A DNA stretch of 22,108 bases from positions 1 through 22,108 of the forward strand of contig JBMOKT010000005.1 in NCBI GenBank assembly GCA_049323895.1. Direction: 5' to 3'. This DNA comes from JBMOKT01 sp049323895. GTDB lineage: Bacteria > Bacillota > Peptococcia > Peptococcales > BICA1-8. The number at the start of each line of letters is the position of its first letter. Position 1 is the stretch's first letter. Below, piece by piece: positions 1 to 6,598 of the stretch. The notes beneath the pieces were generated by a model. It was given only the letters and a program-made list of their open reading frames with translations. It was not told the DNA's origin and did not search any database. The position numbers were made by a program, and so were the translations under genes.

Positions 1-323
1 GGATGCAGCAGGTACTAATTAACCTAGTTGAAAATGCCCTAAAGCATACTGATCAAGGACAAATAGTAATAACAGCTTTTAAGGAAGAAAATCAAATATG
101 TATAGAAGTTTCCGATACCGGGGCAGGGATAGCAAAAGAAGATTTGGATTTTATCTGGGAGAGATTCTATAAGGTTGACAAGTCCAGAAACAGAGCAAAA
201 GGTGGAACCGGTCTAGGCTTATCAATTGTCCAAAATATAGTTAAGGCTCATAATGGTAAAGTGTGGGTTAGATCAGAAGAGTCTAAAGGAAGCACTTTCG
301 GCTTCTGTATTCCTATTGGCTAA
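1..323 (+). CDS. Sensor histidine kinase, C-terminal ATPase domain (5' end outside window)
   Basis: This is the last ~106 residues of a membrane-type sensor histidine kinase; the reading frame is open to the left edge, so the true start lies upstream. The visible part is a HATPase_c domain that binds ATP to phosphorylate a histidine in the missing DHp domain. The N box (QQVLINLVENALKHT), G1 box (DTGAGIA), F box (WERFYKVDKSR) and G2 box (GGTGLGLSIV) appear in the usual order, and the protein ends shortly after the domain in FCIPIG. By family, the partner would be a response regulator, probably encoded just upstream, but none is visible. The sensory domain and stimulus cannot be inferred. A hairpin with a T tract follows at once, so it is the last gene of its operon. 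Confidence 0.93.
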   Translation, partial: MQQVLINLVENALKHTDQGQIVITAFKEENQICIEVSDTGAGIAKEDLDFIWERFYKVDKSRNRAKGGTGLGLSIVQNIVKAHNGKVWVRSEESKGSTFGFCIPIG

Positions 324-330
324 GTAATTA

Positions 331-424
331 ATATAGGTTTAACTCAAGAGGTATAGATAGTAAAAGAAACTTATCTTTTGCATTCTATGCCTCTATTTTT
401 TGAAGTGTTAGACCTATATTTTTA
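331..424 (+). terminator. Nested double hairpin terminator after the histidine kinase
   Basis: An inner stem (347-357 with 384-394, 11 bp with one G-U pair) is followed by ATTTTTT at 395-401, a normal intrinsic terminator. It sits inside an outer stem, 331-343 with 407-419 (13 bp, one wobble), which has its own short T run at 419-424. Transcription of the kinase gene should stop here. Confidence 0.8.
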
Positions 425-486
425 ATAGTATTGGGTTAAATATAATAATTTATTGGTAATTTTTTCATAATTTCATCAAATTTTAT

Positions 487-523
487 TTAAGAATTATACA
501 AATCTAATATATAAGATTAGATT
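487..523 (+). promoter_or_regulatory. Possible promoter with overlapping palindrome, upstream of the two-CW gene
   Basis: An inverted repeat with 8-bp arms (AATCTAAT at 501-508, ATTAGATT at 516-523, 7-nt spacer) covers a TATAAG hexamer at 510-515. A weak TTTAAG lies 17 bp upstream at 487-492. The layout suits an operator over a -10 box, but the -35 match is poor and the region is very AT-rich, so chance is possible. Confidence 0.33.
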
Positions 524-563
524 AGTTACAATTTAACTTAAAAAGAGTGGAGGAGAATTTATT

Positions 564-833
564 ATGAAGAAAAATTGTTGGGAATATCAAAAATGTGGCA
601 GAGAATATGGAGGTAAGAACGTAGCACAGTATGGTGTTTGTCCTGCGGCAATAGATAAAACATTTAATGGAATGAATGATGGTGAAAATGCAGGTCGTTA
701 TTGCTGGAAGGTTGCCGGAACATTCTGTGGTGGAGAAGTTCAGGGAACGTTTGCCCAAAAATTTAAAGATTGTTTAAAATGTGATTTTTTCAAAGAAGTA
801 GCCAATGATGAAAAATTATGTCTTAAAATATAA
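564..833 (+). CDS. Two-CW domain cysteine-rich small protein
   Basis: This is an 89-residue soluble protein with eight cysteines. Two CW pairs (C5-W6 and the RYCWKVAG stretch near residue 47), a GVCPAA motif, a GTFCGGEVQGTFA segment and a C-terminal CLKCDFF pair match my memory of the small 'two-CW domain' family found in anaerobic Firmicutes and Deltaproteobacteria. The cysteine spacing suggests metal or Fe-S binding or thiol redox chemistry. The family has no settled function that I know of, so none is assigned. There is no signal peptide or membrane segment, so it should be cytoplasmic. The start is fixed by GGAGGAG about 10 nt upstream. It appears to be a single-gene unit; the opposite-strand frame here is a shadow. 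Confidence 0.88.
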   Translation: MKKNCWEYQKCGREYGGKNVAQYGVCPAAIDKTFNGMNDGENAGRYCWKVAGTFCGGEVQGTFAQKFKDCLKCDFFKEVANDEKLCLKI

Positions 834-870
834 CAAATTATTTGCTTATTATTGAACCAATGCAATTGAC

Positions 871-899
871 TTGAACTTATTTAAAATAGAGTTTAATAC
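871..899 (+). promoter_or_regulatory. Possible sigma-A promoter for the 946-1008 micro-ORF
   Basis: TTGAAC at 871-876, a 17-nt spacer and TAATAC at 894-899 give an acceptable spacing, though the -10 is weak. An overlapping TTGACT lies at 867-872. It would serve the short transcript ending at the 1005-1040 hairpin. Confidence 0.3.
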
Positions 900-945
900 A
901 ATAAGGTAGTAATAAGCAAGGGAAGGATATATGGAGGAGTTATTA

Positions 946-1008
946 TTGACACACACATTAATGTGGGATAATTTTTATTATTTTACTGTCATTATTTGCA
1001 AGATTTAA
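946..1008 (+). CDS. Putative 20-residue micro-protein
   Basis: A TTG codon lies 8 nt after a strong GGAGG (933-937) and opens a 20-codon frame, MTHTLMWDNFYYFTVIICKI, whose stop runs into a 15-bp perfect hairpin. The C-terminal half is hydrophobic and aromatic (FYYFTVIIC), so a short membrane-associated peptide is possible. Starting at ATG 931 would give 25 residues, but that ATG overlaps the SD. I do not recognise the family. Support is the RBS, a possible promoter upstream and the hairpin; there is no homology evidence. Confidence 0.35.
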   Translation: MTHTLMWDNFYYFTVIICKI

Positions 1009-1040
1009 GGGGTAACAAGATCTGCCTTGTTACCCCTTAA
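1005..1040. terminator. Perfect 15-bp hairpin between convergent small genes
   Basis: TTAAGGGGTAACAAG (1005-1019) pairs fully with 1026-1040 around a 6-nt loop. It lies between the plus-strand micro-ORF and the minus-strand gene ending at 1059, so it could end transcripts from both sides. Neither side has a clear T tract, which weakens the call of an intrinsic terminator. Confidence 0.6.
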
Positions 1041-1058
1041 TAATTATGTAATTTAAAT

Positions 1059-1265
1059 TTATATAGTGATATTTATACTGTTGCTAATGTTACCTGGTTG
1101 TGCACTATCATTGTTATCTCCGGAATTTTGAGAAGTGGATAATTGATTACTGGGATCTAAGGTTTTTGAACTTTTATTATTACAATTAGACATGTTCCCT
1201 TTATGTCGTGCTCTACCGGCATTATTCATATTCATTCCACTTTGCATTCCTGAAATTCGTTCCAT
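1059..1265 (-). CDS. Small hydrophilic Asn/Ser-rich protein of unknown function
   Basis: This is a 68-residue frame on the minus strand, rich in Asn, Ser, Gly and Met, without a hydrophobic segment and with one cysteine (SNCNNKSSK). An AGGTGA motif sits 9 nt before the ATG, and the frame ends just before a strong hairpin, which together favour a real gene. The low-complexity sequence would suit a disordered or spore-associated small protein, but that is only a guess; I recognise no family. No competing plus-strand gene overlaps it. Confidence 0.5.
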   Translation of the reverse strand: MERISGMQSGMNMNNAGRARHKGNMSNCNNKSSKTLDPSNQLSTSQNSGDNNDSAQPGNISNSINITI

Positions 1266-1480
1266 ATAAGCATTTCACCTCTATTCAGTATTTTTTAATT
1301 TCTAAATTAATTATAAATTAAATATTTTATTGAATTGTGAAATTATTTAGATATTTTTGTGAAGCTTAATAAATTATTGCTAATTTATAAAACCAATCCG
1401 CTTGTTTTTATATGAAAGTAAATAAGTCAAATAATATCCTATTTAAACAAAAGAAATTCACTAAAATTCAAGAAATGTTC

Positions 1481-1520
1481 AAAGTTAAATCATAACTTTA
1501 ACAAACATACCTTCTATAAT
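1481..1520 (+). promoter_or_regulatory. Possible promoter and operator upstream of the lipoprotein-ccdA pair
   Basis: A perfect TATAAT lies at 1515-1520. Just upstream is a 7-bp inverted repeat with a 5-nt spacer (AAAGTTA 1481-1487, TAACTTT 1493-1499) in the position where a -35 box should be; no good -35 hexamer is present. An activator or repressor site at this palindrome would explain that. The 1266-1638 gap otherwise holds no gene I can support. A GGAGGTG near 1553 is followed only by stops. Confidence 0.38.
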
Positions 1521-1638
1521 AAAAAAAAGTAATAATGCATTTATTGTTCTCGGAGGTGATTTTTAGAGTAATTGGCAGAGTAGTAGACTGTTAGTTTAAA
1601 TAATTTAATAGCAGGAAATAGCCGGAGGAGGAGAAGGG

Positions 1639-2106
1639 ATGAAAAAAAAGATAATTATCTTAATCGCGATTTTTGTTATAGCTTTTGTAGTTGCTGGTTG
1701 CAGTACGGCAAATGACGGCGAAAAATTCAAACCCAAAGCTTTAGAGCGCAAAAATGATGAAGGTGGGTTAGAGATGAATATAATATTTGCTAATCCATTA
1801 GGTCAGGGGAAAAGCGGGTACTTAACCTTTGTGGTGCAAATGGATAATCATTCATATAACCTTGATGAGTATGAGTTCAGTAAATATGCAACTCTTATTG
1901 ATGATAAGGGAAATAGTCCAAAAGGAAATCCAACTTGGGAGGTTACAGGCGGTGGAGGTCACCATGTGATAAATACTCTGCTTTTTCCTGAAGATGGATT
2001 TATAACTCCAGATACAAAATATATAAAATTAATTATTAAAGATTTTATTGATCTGCCGGTGCGGGAATTTGTTTGGGAAAAAGAATTTTTAGGGATAAAG
2101 GAGTAG
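1639..2106 (+). CDS. Membrane lipoprotein with NHS and GGHH motifs, paired with CcdA
   Basis: This is a 155-residue exported lipoprotein. Residues 1-20 form a Lys-rich signal with a hydrophobic core, and VVAGC places the lipidated cysteine at residue 21. After a short linker comes one globular beta-rich domain with a conserved-looking layout: FVVQMDNHS, then a DDKGN turn, a tryptophan, GGGGHH, and LLFPEDG. The paired histidine motifs suggest metal or ligand binding on the outer face of the membrane, which is inference. I recall similar lipoproteins in other bacteria but no named function. The gene starts after GGAGGAGG and is followed 6 nt later by ccdA, so the two are surely co-transcribed and may act together in extracytoplasmic thiol or metal handling. 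Confidence 0.87.
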   Translation: MKKKIIILIAIFVIAFVVAGCSTANDGEKFKPKALERKNDEGGLEMNIIFANPLGQGKSGYLTFVVQMDNHSYNLDEYEFSKYATLIDDKGNSPKGNPTWEVTGGGGHHVINTLLFPEDGFITPDTKYIKLIIKDFIDLPVREFVWEKEFLGIKE

Positions 2107-2112
2107 AATCAT

Positions 2113-2847
2113 ATGTCAGTTTATATCATAGCATTTTTAGCTGGAATAATTTCTTTTATTTCACCATGTATCATACCAATGCTTTCAGTATATTTTTCTA
2201 TGATAACAGGGTTGTCTCTAAAGGAACTACGTAATTTACCATCGGATAGAAATCTAAAAAAATATGTTCTTGGCAACACCTTAATGTTCATTTTAGCATT
2301 TACAATCGTCTTTACCTTAGCAGGTGGGGCAGCAGGGCTAATGGCAGGATTTTTAACTAAGTATGGCAGATATTTTGAATATTTAGGTGGTATTCTGGTA
2401 ATAATTCTTGGGCTAAATTTAGTTGGAATTATAAAATTAGGTTTCATAAATAGCTGCAATATGCCAGAAGATAAAGCTAAATTCGGTTCGGGTTATCTTT
2501 CATCCTTTTTAGTTGGAATTATATTTGCTGTTGCTTGCTCCCATTGTATTGGTCCAGTACTTTATTCAATTCTAATTATGGCTGGTTCTCTTGGTTCTGT
2601 AACAAATGGAATGCTAGTAATGTTTTTATTCTCTATTGGTTTAGCAATACCTTATATAGTTGCCGGATTGTATATGGATAAAATTATTAAATTGATTCAT
2701 AAAACCAATAAAGTTTCAAAAACACTTAATATTGTCACAGGAACAATAATTATTGCTCTTGGCATACTAATCCTAACAGGCAACTTTACTTTATTAACAA
2801 CATTCACAGCTAAGTTAATTCCCTTTAAACTTCCGATAGGTATGTAA
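2113..2847 (+). CDS. ccdA: CcdA/DsbD-type transmembrane thiol-disulfide carrier
   Basis: CcdA proteins move reducing equivalents from cytoplasmic thioredoxin across the membrane to extracytoplasmic thiol proteins. This 244-residue protein has about six hydrophobic segments and the two hallmark cysteine sites: SPCIIPM with C19 in helix 1, and CSHCIGP with C142 and C145 in the fourth region, where the family usually has one cysteine before IGP. A further cysteine (NSCNMP) lies in a loop. Length is normal. The start is the ATG 6 nt after the lipoprotein stop. With no thioredoxin-like partner next door, the lipoprotein upstream is the natural candidate client. The C-terminal end is short and lacks the soluble DsbD domains. 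Confidence 0.9.
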   Translation: MSVYIIAFLAGIISFISPCIIPMLSVYFSMITGLSLKELRNLPSDRNLKKYVLGNTLMFILAFTIVFTLAGGAAGLMAGFLTKYGRYFEYLGGILVIILGLNLVGIIKLGFINSCNMPEDKAKFGSGYLSSFLVGIIFAVACSHCIGPVLYSILIMAGSLGSVTNGMLVMFLFSIGLAIPYIVAGLYMDKIIKLIHKTNKVSKTLNIVTGTIIIALGILILTGNFTLLTTFTAKLIPFKLPIGM

Positions 2848-2906
2848 TACCATGATTATAGGGGATACCCTAACCTATAAAATACTGCATAAAAAAAGAA
2901 ACACAA

Positions 2907-2939
2907 GGGGCGTATCGAAATTAAAGTTCGATACGCCCC
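2907..2939. terminator. Strong 13-bp hairpin downstream of ccdA
   Basis: GGGGCGTATCGAA (2907-2919) pairs perfectly with 2927-2939 around a 7-nt loop; it is far more GC-rich than its surroundings. No T tract follows on the plus strand. On the minus strand a T7 run lies about ten bases beyond the stem, so it may work best for leftward transcripts. It is the first structured element after ccdA and probably ends that operon. Confidence 0.6.
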
Positions 2940-2940
2940 C

Positions 2941-3373
2941 TATAGGTATAACATATTTTAGTTATGCATCTTATTATAATTATTCATTGGCATTTTTTGA
3001 TTTGCATGGCTTACAGTATCCTGGTGCATTATGTTTTCTTGATTATGTTCCGGTGCAAGAATATTATTGTTCTCATCCTATGTTATTTAATAATTGGTTA
3101 TAGCACCAAGGTTTCCCACCCACTTTTGTAAAAGAGCAGCTTAATTATTTCTACATATTTTTATAAAACTGTGTATATTTTGAGAAAAATTTAACATTTA
3201 TAACGGTATTGACTTATAAATTATTTAATTTTTGGTAAGTTTATTAAATTTCATAGAACATTCACATATTGCTCTAAACTTTAACAAATTTTTAATATAT
3301 AAATTAACACAAGTAAATTTCGGGAGGGTAAACTTTACTCTTAAATGGCAGGGAAATCTCGGAGGTATTTGGT
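2941..3373. other. Gap without a supported gene
   Basis: A plus-strand open frame crosses this gap from inside the hairpin but has no RBS and an implausible composition. On the minus strand, 2957-3079 is open with a His/Met/Asn-rich reading but has a stop just upstream and no clear start, so it may be a remnant. From 3104 to 3373 there is only AT-rich DNA: a TTGACT at 3209 without a convincing -10, and a second SD-like GGGAGGG at 3322-3328 ahead of the next gene. Confidence 0.5.
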
Positions 3374-4711
3374 TTGAAAAGAAATCGTATTATTATATGT
3401 ACTCTATTTGCGGTGCTTGTACTATTTTTAAGCAATTATGCTACTGTAATGGGTATCTATGGTATCTATATAGATGAAGAATTAGTAGGAATCACTGATA
3501 ATCAAATTCTTGTAGAAAGCCTTATTACAAACATTATTACCGGACATAATTCTTACTCATCTAATGCTCTAAATCATGATAATCTAAAAATTGAATTTAA
3601 AAAAATCCGAAAAAGCTCCATTACTCATCAGGAAGAGCTAAAGGAGATTTTGGAGCAAAAGTTATCGGTTGTATTAGCGGCTGCAATAGTTGTTAATGGA
3701 GTACAGGAAGTAATATTAATTAATTCAGATGAAGCGGAAAATGTTTTGGCCAAAATTAAAGAAAGTGTTATTCCAAGTGATAATTTTGAAGCTGTTAATA
3801 GAGTCGATTTTAATGAAATGGTACAAATTATTCCTGCAGAAGTGCCTATTGAGAAAATATCAACAGTAGAAACCGCTTACCAATTATTAAGATTGGGAAC
3901 CGAAGAGTATAGCACTTATACCGTCAAAGAGGGAGATAGTTTATGGAAAGTAGCTAGTGATAATAATTTAGAAGTAGAAGATTTAAAACAACTCAATACA
4001 GAGCTAAAATCGGACGTAATCAAACCAGGACAAAAGCTATCTGTGATCAGTATGAAACCAAAAGTTAATGTAGAAGTTGAAGGCATTGAAAAAAGAGTAG
4101 AAGATATCCCGTTTGAGGTTAGATATGTAAATGATAATAGTATTGATACGGGAGCCACTAAAATTAAACAGGATGGTATAAAGGGTAAGCAGGAAGTTAC
4201 TTATTCTACAAAACTACTTAACGGATTAATAGTGGAGCAGAATGTAATCACAAAAAAGGTGCTTGAAGAGCCTGTTACAAAGATTATACTTAGAGGAACC
4301 AGGCGTGTTTCTAGGGACAGAGTAAAAGGGCAATACCCTTGGCCGGTACAAGGGAAAATTACATCCCTTTTCGGAAATCGAAAATCACCTTTTAGTAATA
4401 AACAGGATTTTCACAGGGGAATAGATATCGCCGCTCCTACGGGTACTTCGATAAAAGCTATAGCTGCAGGCACTGTAACTTATGCGGGATGGAGGGGTAA
4501 TTATGGTAATCACGTGGAAATTGACCATGGACAAGGGTTTGTTACCAGATACTCCCACGCTTCAAAGGTTAATGTAAAAGTAGGGCAAAAAGTTTCACAA
4601 GAGCAAGTTATTGCTTTAGTGGGAAGTACGGGAAGGAGTACGGGTCCCCATGTTGATTTAGAAACTATTGTTAATGGTCAACCTCGTAACCCATTGGAAT
4701 ACATTCGATAG
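3374..4711 (+). CDS. LysM-G5-M23 peptidase-family cell-wall protein with altered zinc site
   Basis: This is a 445-residue membrane-anchored or secreted envelope protein. A hydrophobic N-terminus (residues 5-28) is followed by a ~150-residue spacer, a LysM domain (about 182-226, YTVKEGDSLW) that binds peptidoglycan, a G5-type domain (about 230-310) and an M23/LytM domain (about 322-445). Most M23 marks are present: HRGID with H347 and D351, YSHAS with H395, and STGPH with H426. However, the second His of the terminal HxH motif, normally a zinc ligand, is D428 (HVDLE). Activity may be changed or lost, as in scaffold-type LytM proteins. The TTG start is set by GGAGG 8 nt upstream. By family, it would remodel peptidoglycan in growth or sporulation. 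Confidence 0.92.
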   Translation: MKRNRIIICTLFAVLVLFLSNYATVMGIYGIYIDEELVGITDNQILVESLITNIITGHNSYSSNALNHDNLKIEFKKIRKSSITHQEELKEILEQKLSVVLAAAIVVNGVQEVILINSDEAENVLAKIKESVIPSDNFEAVNRVDFNEMVQIIPAEVPIEKISTVETAYQLLRLGTEEYSTYTVKEGDSLWKVASDNNLEVEDLKQLNTELKSDVIKPGQKLSVISMKPKVNVEVEGIEKRVEDIPFEVRYVNDNSIDTGATKIKQDGIKGKQEVTYSTKLLNGLIVEQNVITKKVLEEPVTKIILRGTRRVSRDRVKGQYPWPVQGKITSLFGNRKSPFSNKQDFHRGIDIAAPTGTSIKAIAAGTVTYAGWRGNYGNHVEIDHGQGFVTRYSHASKVNVKVGQKVSQEQVIALVGSTGRSTGPHVDLETIVNGQPRNPLEYIR

Positions 4712-4756
4712 AAAAAATTTATTTCATTAGGATCATATATTTGTTTTGTTATCTTT

Positions 4757-4771
4757 TGATAATGATCATTA
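4757..4771. promoter_or_regulatory. Fur-like palindrome upstream of the small 4797 gene
   Basis: TGATAATGATCATTA fits the 7-1-7 Fur-type box TGATAAT-N-ATTATCA at 12 of 14 positions and contains the perfect palindrome AATGATCATT. It sits 25 bp before the start codon. In AT-rich DNA such matches arise by chance. Confidence 0.25.
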
Positions 4772-4796
4772 AAATATAAATTTGGGAGGGATTTAA

Positions 4797-4991
4797 ATGA
4801 CAAATACTCAATTCAAAACATTAAAAAAAGAGCGAGGTAGACTATTGGATGCTTGGAGAAATGCCGATACCGTACAGAAAAATTCAATTCTAATACGTAT
4901 TACTGATATTGATGAAGAGATAGAGCAATATCATAAAAATAATGCAGCTTCTACTAAAAGACAATATATAATAACAAAGGGATATAAATAA
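4797..4991 (+). CDS. Small helical protein, loosely Spo0E-like
   Basis: This is a 64-residue charged protein with two predicted helices: residues 5-22 (FKTLKKERGRLLDAWRNA) and residues 28-47, ending in IDEEIEQYHK. The second helix recalls the LDxxIxxY end of Spo0E-family aspartyl-phosphate phosphatases, which dephosphorylate Spo0A, but the family serine is not clearly aligned and the match is weak. It could equally be an unrelated helical-hairpin protein. The start is well supported by GGGAGGG, and a strong terminator follows. It stands alone between the M23 gene and the convergent HD-GYP gene. Confidence 0.7.
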   Translation: MTNTQFKTLKKERGRLLDAWRNADTVQKNSILIRITDIDEEIEQYHKNNAASTKRQYIITKGYK

Positions 4992-5029
4992 TTTTTCTTG
5001 GATATATGTATAAAGTCGAAATATTATAA

Positions 5030-5080
5030 GATGAAAAAACTAACCCACTTTCGGATATAAAGTGGGTTAGTTTTTTCATC
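5030..5080. terminator. Bidirectional terminator, 22-bp perfect stem
   Basis: Positions 5030-5051 and 5059-5080 are perfectly complementary over 22 bp with a 7-nt loop. The arms carry A6 and T6 tracts on the outside, so both strands read GC-rich stem then U tract. It serves the plus-strand small gene and the minus-strand HD-GYP gene, whose TGA stop (5076-5078) lies in the stem. Confidence 0.93.
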
Positions 5081-6278
5081 TCATAATTCCTATTAAGTTA
5101 TTCTTATCTAAAATCCTAATAAATGCATCAACTACCTCGGGGTCAAACTGTGAACCTTTATTCTTAACTAATTCCTGAACAGCAACTTGATAGGATAATG
5201 CTGGGCGGTATGGTCTTTTTGTAGTCATTGCATCAAAAGTATCTGCAACAGAAACTATTCGAGCTTCAAGAGGTATATCCTCACCCTTTAATCCAAAGGG
5301 ATAACCATTACCGTCAAATCGCTCATGATGGCTTCTTACTATTGAGAGAAACTGATTAGATTTACTCAGGTGAGATAGTATTTGAGCCCCAATTAAAGGG
5401 TGCTGCTTTATTGTTTCATATTCTATGTCATTGAGGGGTCCAACCTTGTTAAGAATAGCATCTTTAATTCCGATTTTACCAATATCGTGAAGTTTAGCTA
5501 TATTTTCAATGCTAATGACATCTCTCTTGGAAAATTCAAATTCTTTAGCTATTAAAGAAGAATAGTAGGATACATTTAGTGAATGCTGCAGGGTATAATT
5601 GTCTTTAGCATTAATACTATCTAATAAGCTATTAATTGAGCCTAAATATAGTTGATTTCTAGATACAATAATTTGTGCAAATTTATAGTTAGTAAAAGTT
5701 AATAGAAGCGACAGTAAGAGGCCATTTATAAGAAGATAGCTTTTTATTCTTTTGGTTTCATTAATAATCTTTTGAGCGTTTATTTCCACTCCCACTAATC
5801 CTATAATTTTTTTATTAATCTCTACTGGGGCAAAGGCATTAAGGAAAGTATTACCTTTATTTACTTGCAAATGTTGATCAAAACTTTCCTTATTTAATAT
5901 GTAAGTATTATAAGCAATTTCTCCGATAAGGTAATCTATATTTATCGGTGTATCTTTTGTGTCTGCTACTTTCTGAAACGTGCCTTGATTATTATGTAAA
6001 TAATAAATGTAAAGTAAATTTTTATTATGATTAAGTGTATTTTTAAGATGTTGTTTTACTCCAAAGTAAAATTCGGGACTTATATTATCTTCTGAAAAAA
6101 ACATCTTACTACTAGAATTTATTAAGGAGCTAGTTGCTTTTGCAATTGTTACTGCCTCATTGCCCAAATTATCGATAAGGTAATCGTATATTTTGTTGTA
6201 TATATAAATGCCACCAAATACAACTAATAATAAAGATATAATCATTAGAACTGCAAAATATTTTTTTGTAGCTGACAT
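5076..6278 (-). CDS. Membrane HD-GYP domain protein, predicted c-di-GMP phosphodiesterase
   Basis: This is a 400-residue signalling enzyme. A transmembrane helix (about 7-28), an extracytoplasmic sensor region of ~150 residues (single-CACHE-like by layout) and a second helix (about 183-203) precede a cytoplasmic HD-GYP domain (about 220-395). Catalytic marks are intact: LHDIGK with H264-D265, and HHERFDGNGYP with H317, H318, D322 and the GYP triplet at 325-327. By family it hydrolyses cyclic-di-GMP in response to an external signal. No diguanylate cyclase, receiver or riboswitch is nearby, so its target is unknown. The start follows GAGGTG 5 nt upstream. The long gap before the next divergent gene presumably holds both promoters. 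Confidence 0.93.
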   Translation of the reverse strand: MSATKKYFAVLMIISLLLVVFGGIYIYNKIYDYLIDNLGNEAVTIAKATSSLINSSSKMFFSEDNISPEFYFGVKQHLKNTLNHNKNLLYIYYLHNNQGTFQKVADTKDTPINIDYLIGEIAYNTYILNKESFDQHLQVNKGNTFLNAFAPVEINKKIIGLVGVEINAQKIINETKRIKSYLLINGLLLSLLLTFTNYKFAQIIVSRNQLYLGSINSLLDSINAKDNYTLQHSLNVSYYSSLIAKEFEFSKRDVISIENIAKLHDIGKIGIKDAILNKVGPLNDIEYETIKQHPLIGAQILSHLSKSNQFLSIVRSHHERFDGNGYPFGLKGEDIPLEARIVSVADTFDAMTTKRPYRPALSYQVAVQELVKNKGSQFDPEVVDAFIRILDKNNLIGIMR

Positions 6279-6598
6279 TATTCACCTCAATATAAATTAT
6301 TTACAAGACAATAAAAGATTTATTGCTTTTTTTTCTCCTGCACTTAAAGGGATAATCTAATCTTGATACTCTTACAAATAGTAGTATATCCTGTAATAAT
6401 GTAGTAAATTTTAGAGAAAAATGAATTTTTTGTGAATTCTATATACGTAAATAATAATATTATCTTATGTAAAGGGAGAGAATTGCTGATAATGAATGCA
6501 ACCTAAAAGTTCATAAAATATTCATATTTATGCCTTAGTTTGGTCATATTCCTCTGTTAATATATAATCACACAATAAACCTAAGGAGGAATTAAGCC
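6279..6598. promoter_or_regulatory. Divergent intergenic region with candidate promoter for the 6599 gene
   Basis: This 320-bp AT-rich gap separates the divergent HD-GYP and secreted-protein genes. A TATAAT at 6563-6568, with a weak TTTGGTCA about 17 bp upstream (6539-6546), is a plausible promoter for the plus-strand gene. I see no open frame with an RBS, no riboswitch-like fold and no clear promoter for the minus strand. Confidence 0.35.

Noticed and set aside
2852..3103. Plus-strand open frame of 83 codons after ccdA
   Set aside because: No RBS, runs through a 13-bp hairpin and has an aromatic-rich composition unlike neighbours; the minus strand reads more protein-like.
3209..3237. TTGACT as -35 for the M23 gene
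   Set aside because: At 17-18 bp the downstream hexamer is TTGGTA or similar, a poor -10.
3345..3377. Ten-codon frame overlapping the M23 TTG start
   Set aside because: Its SD (GGGAGGG at 3322-3328) is 16 nt away, too far, and nothing else supports it.
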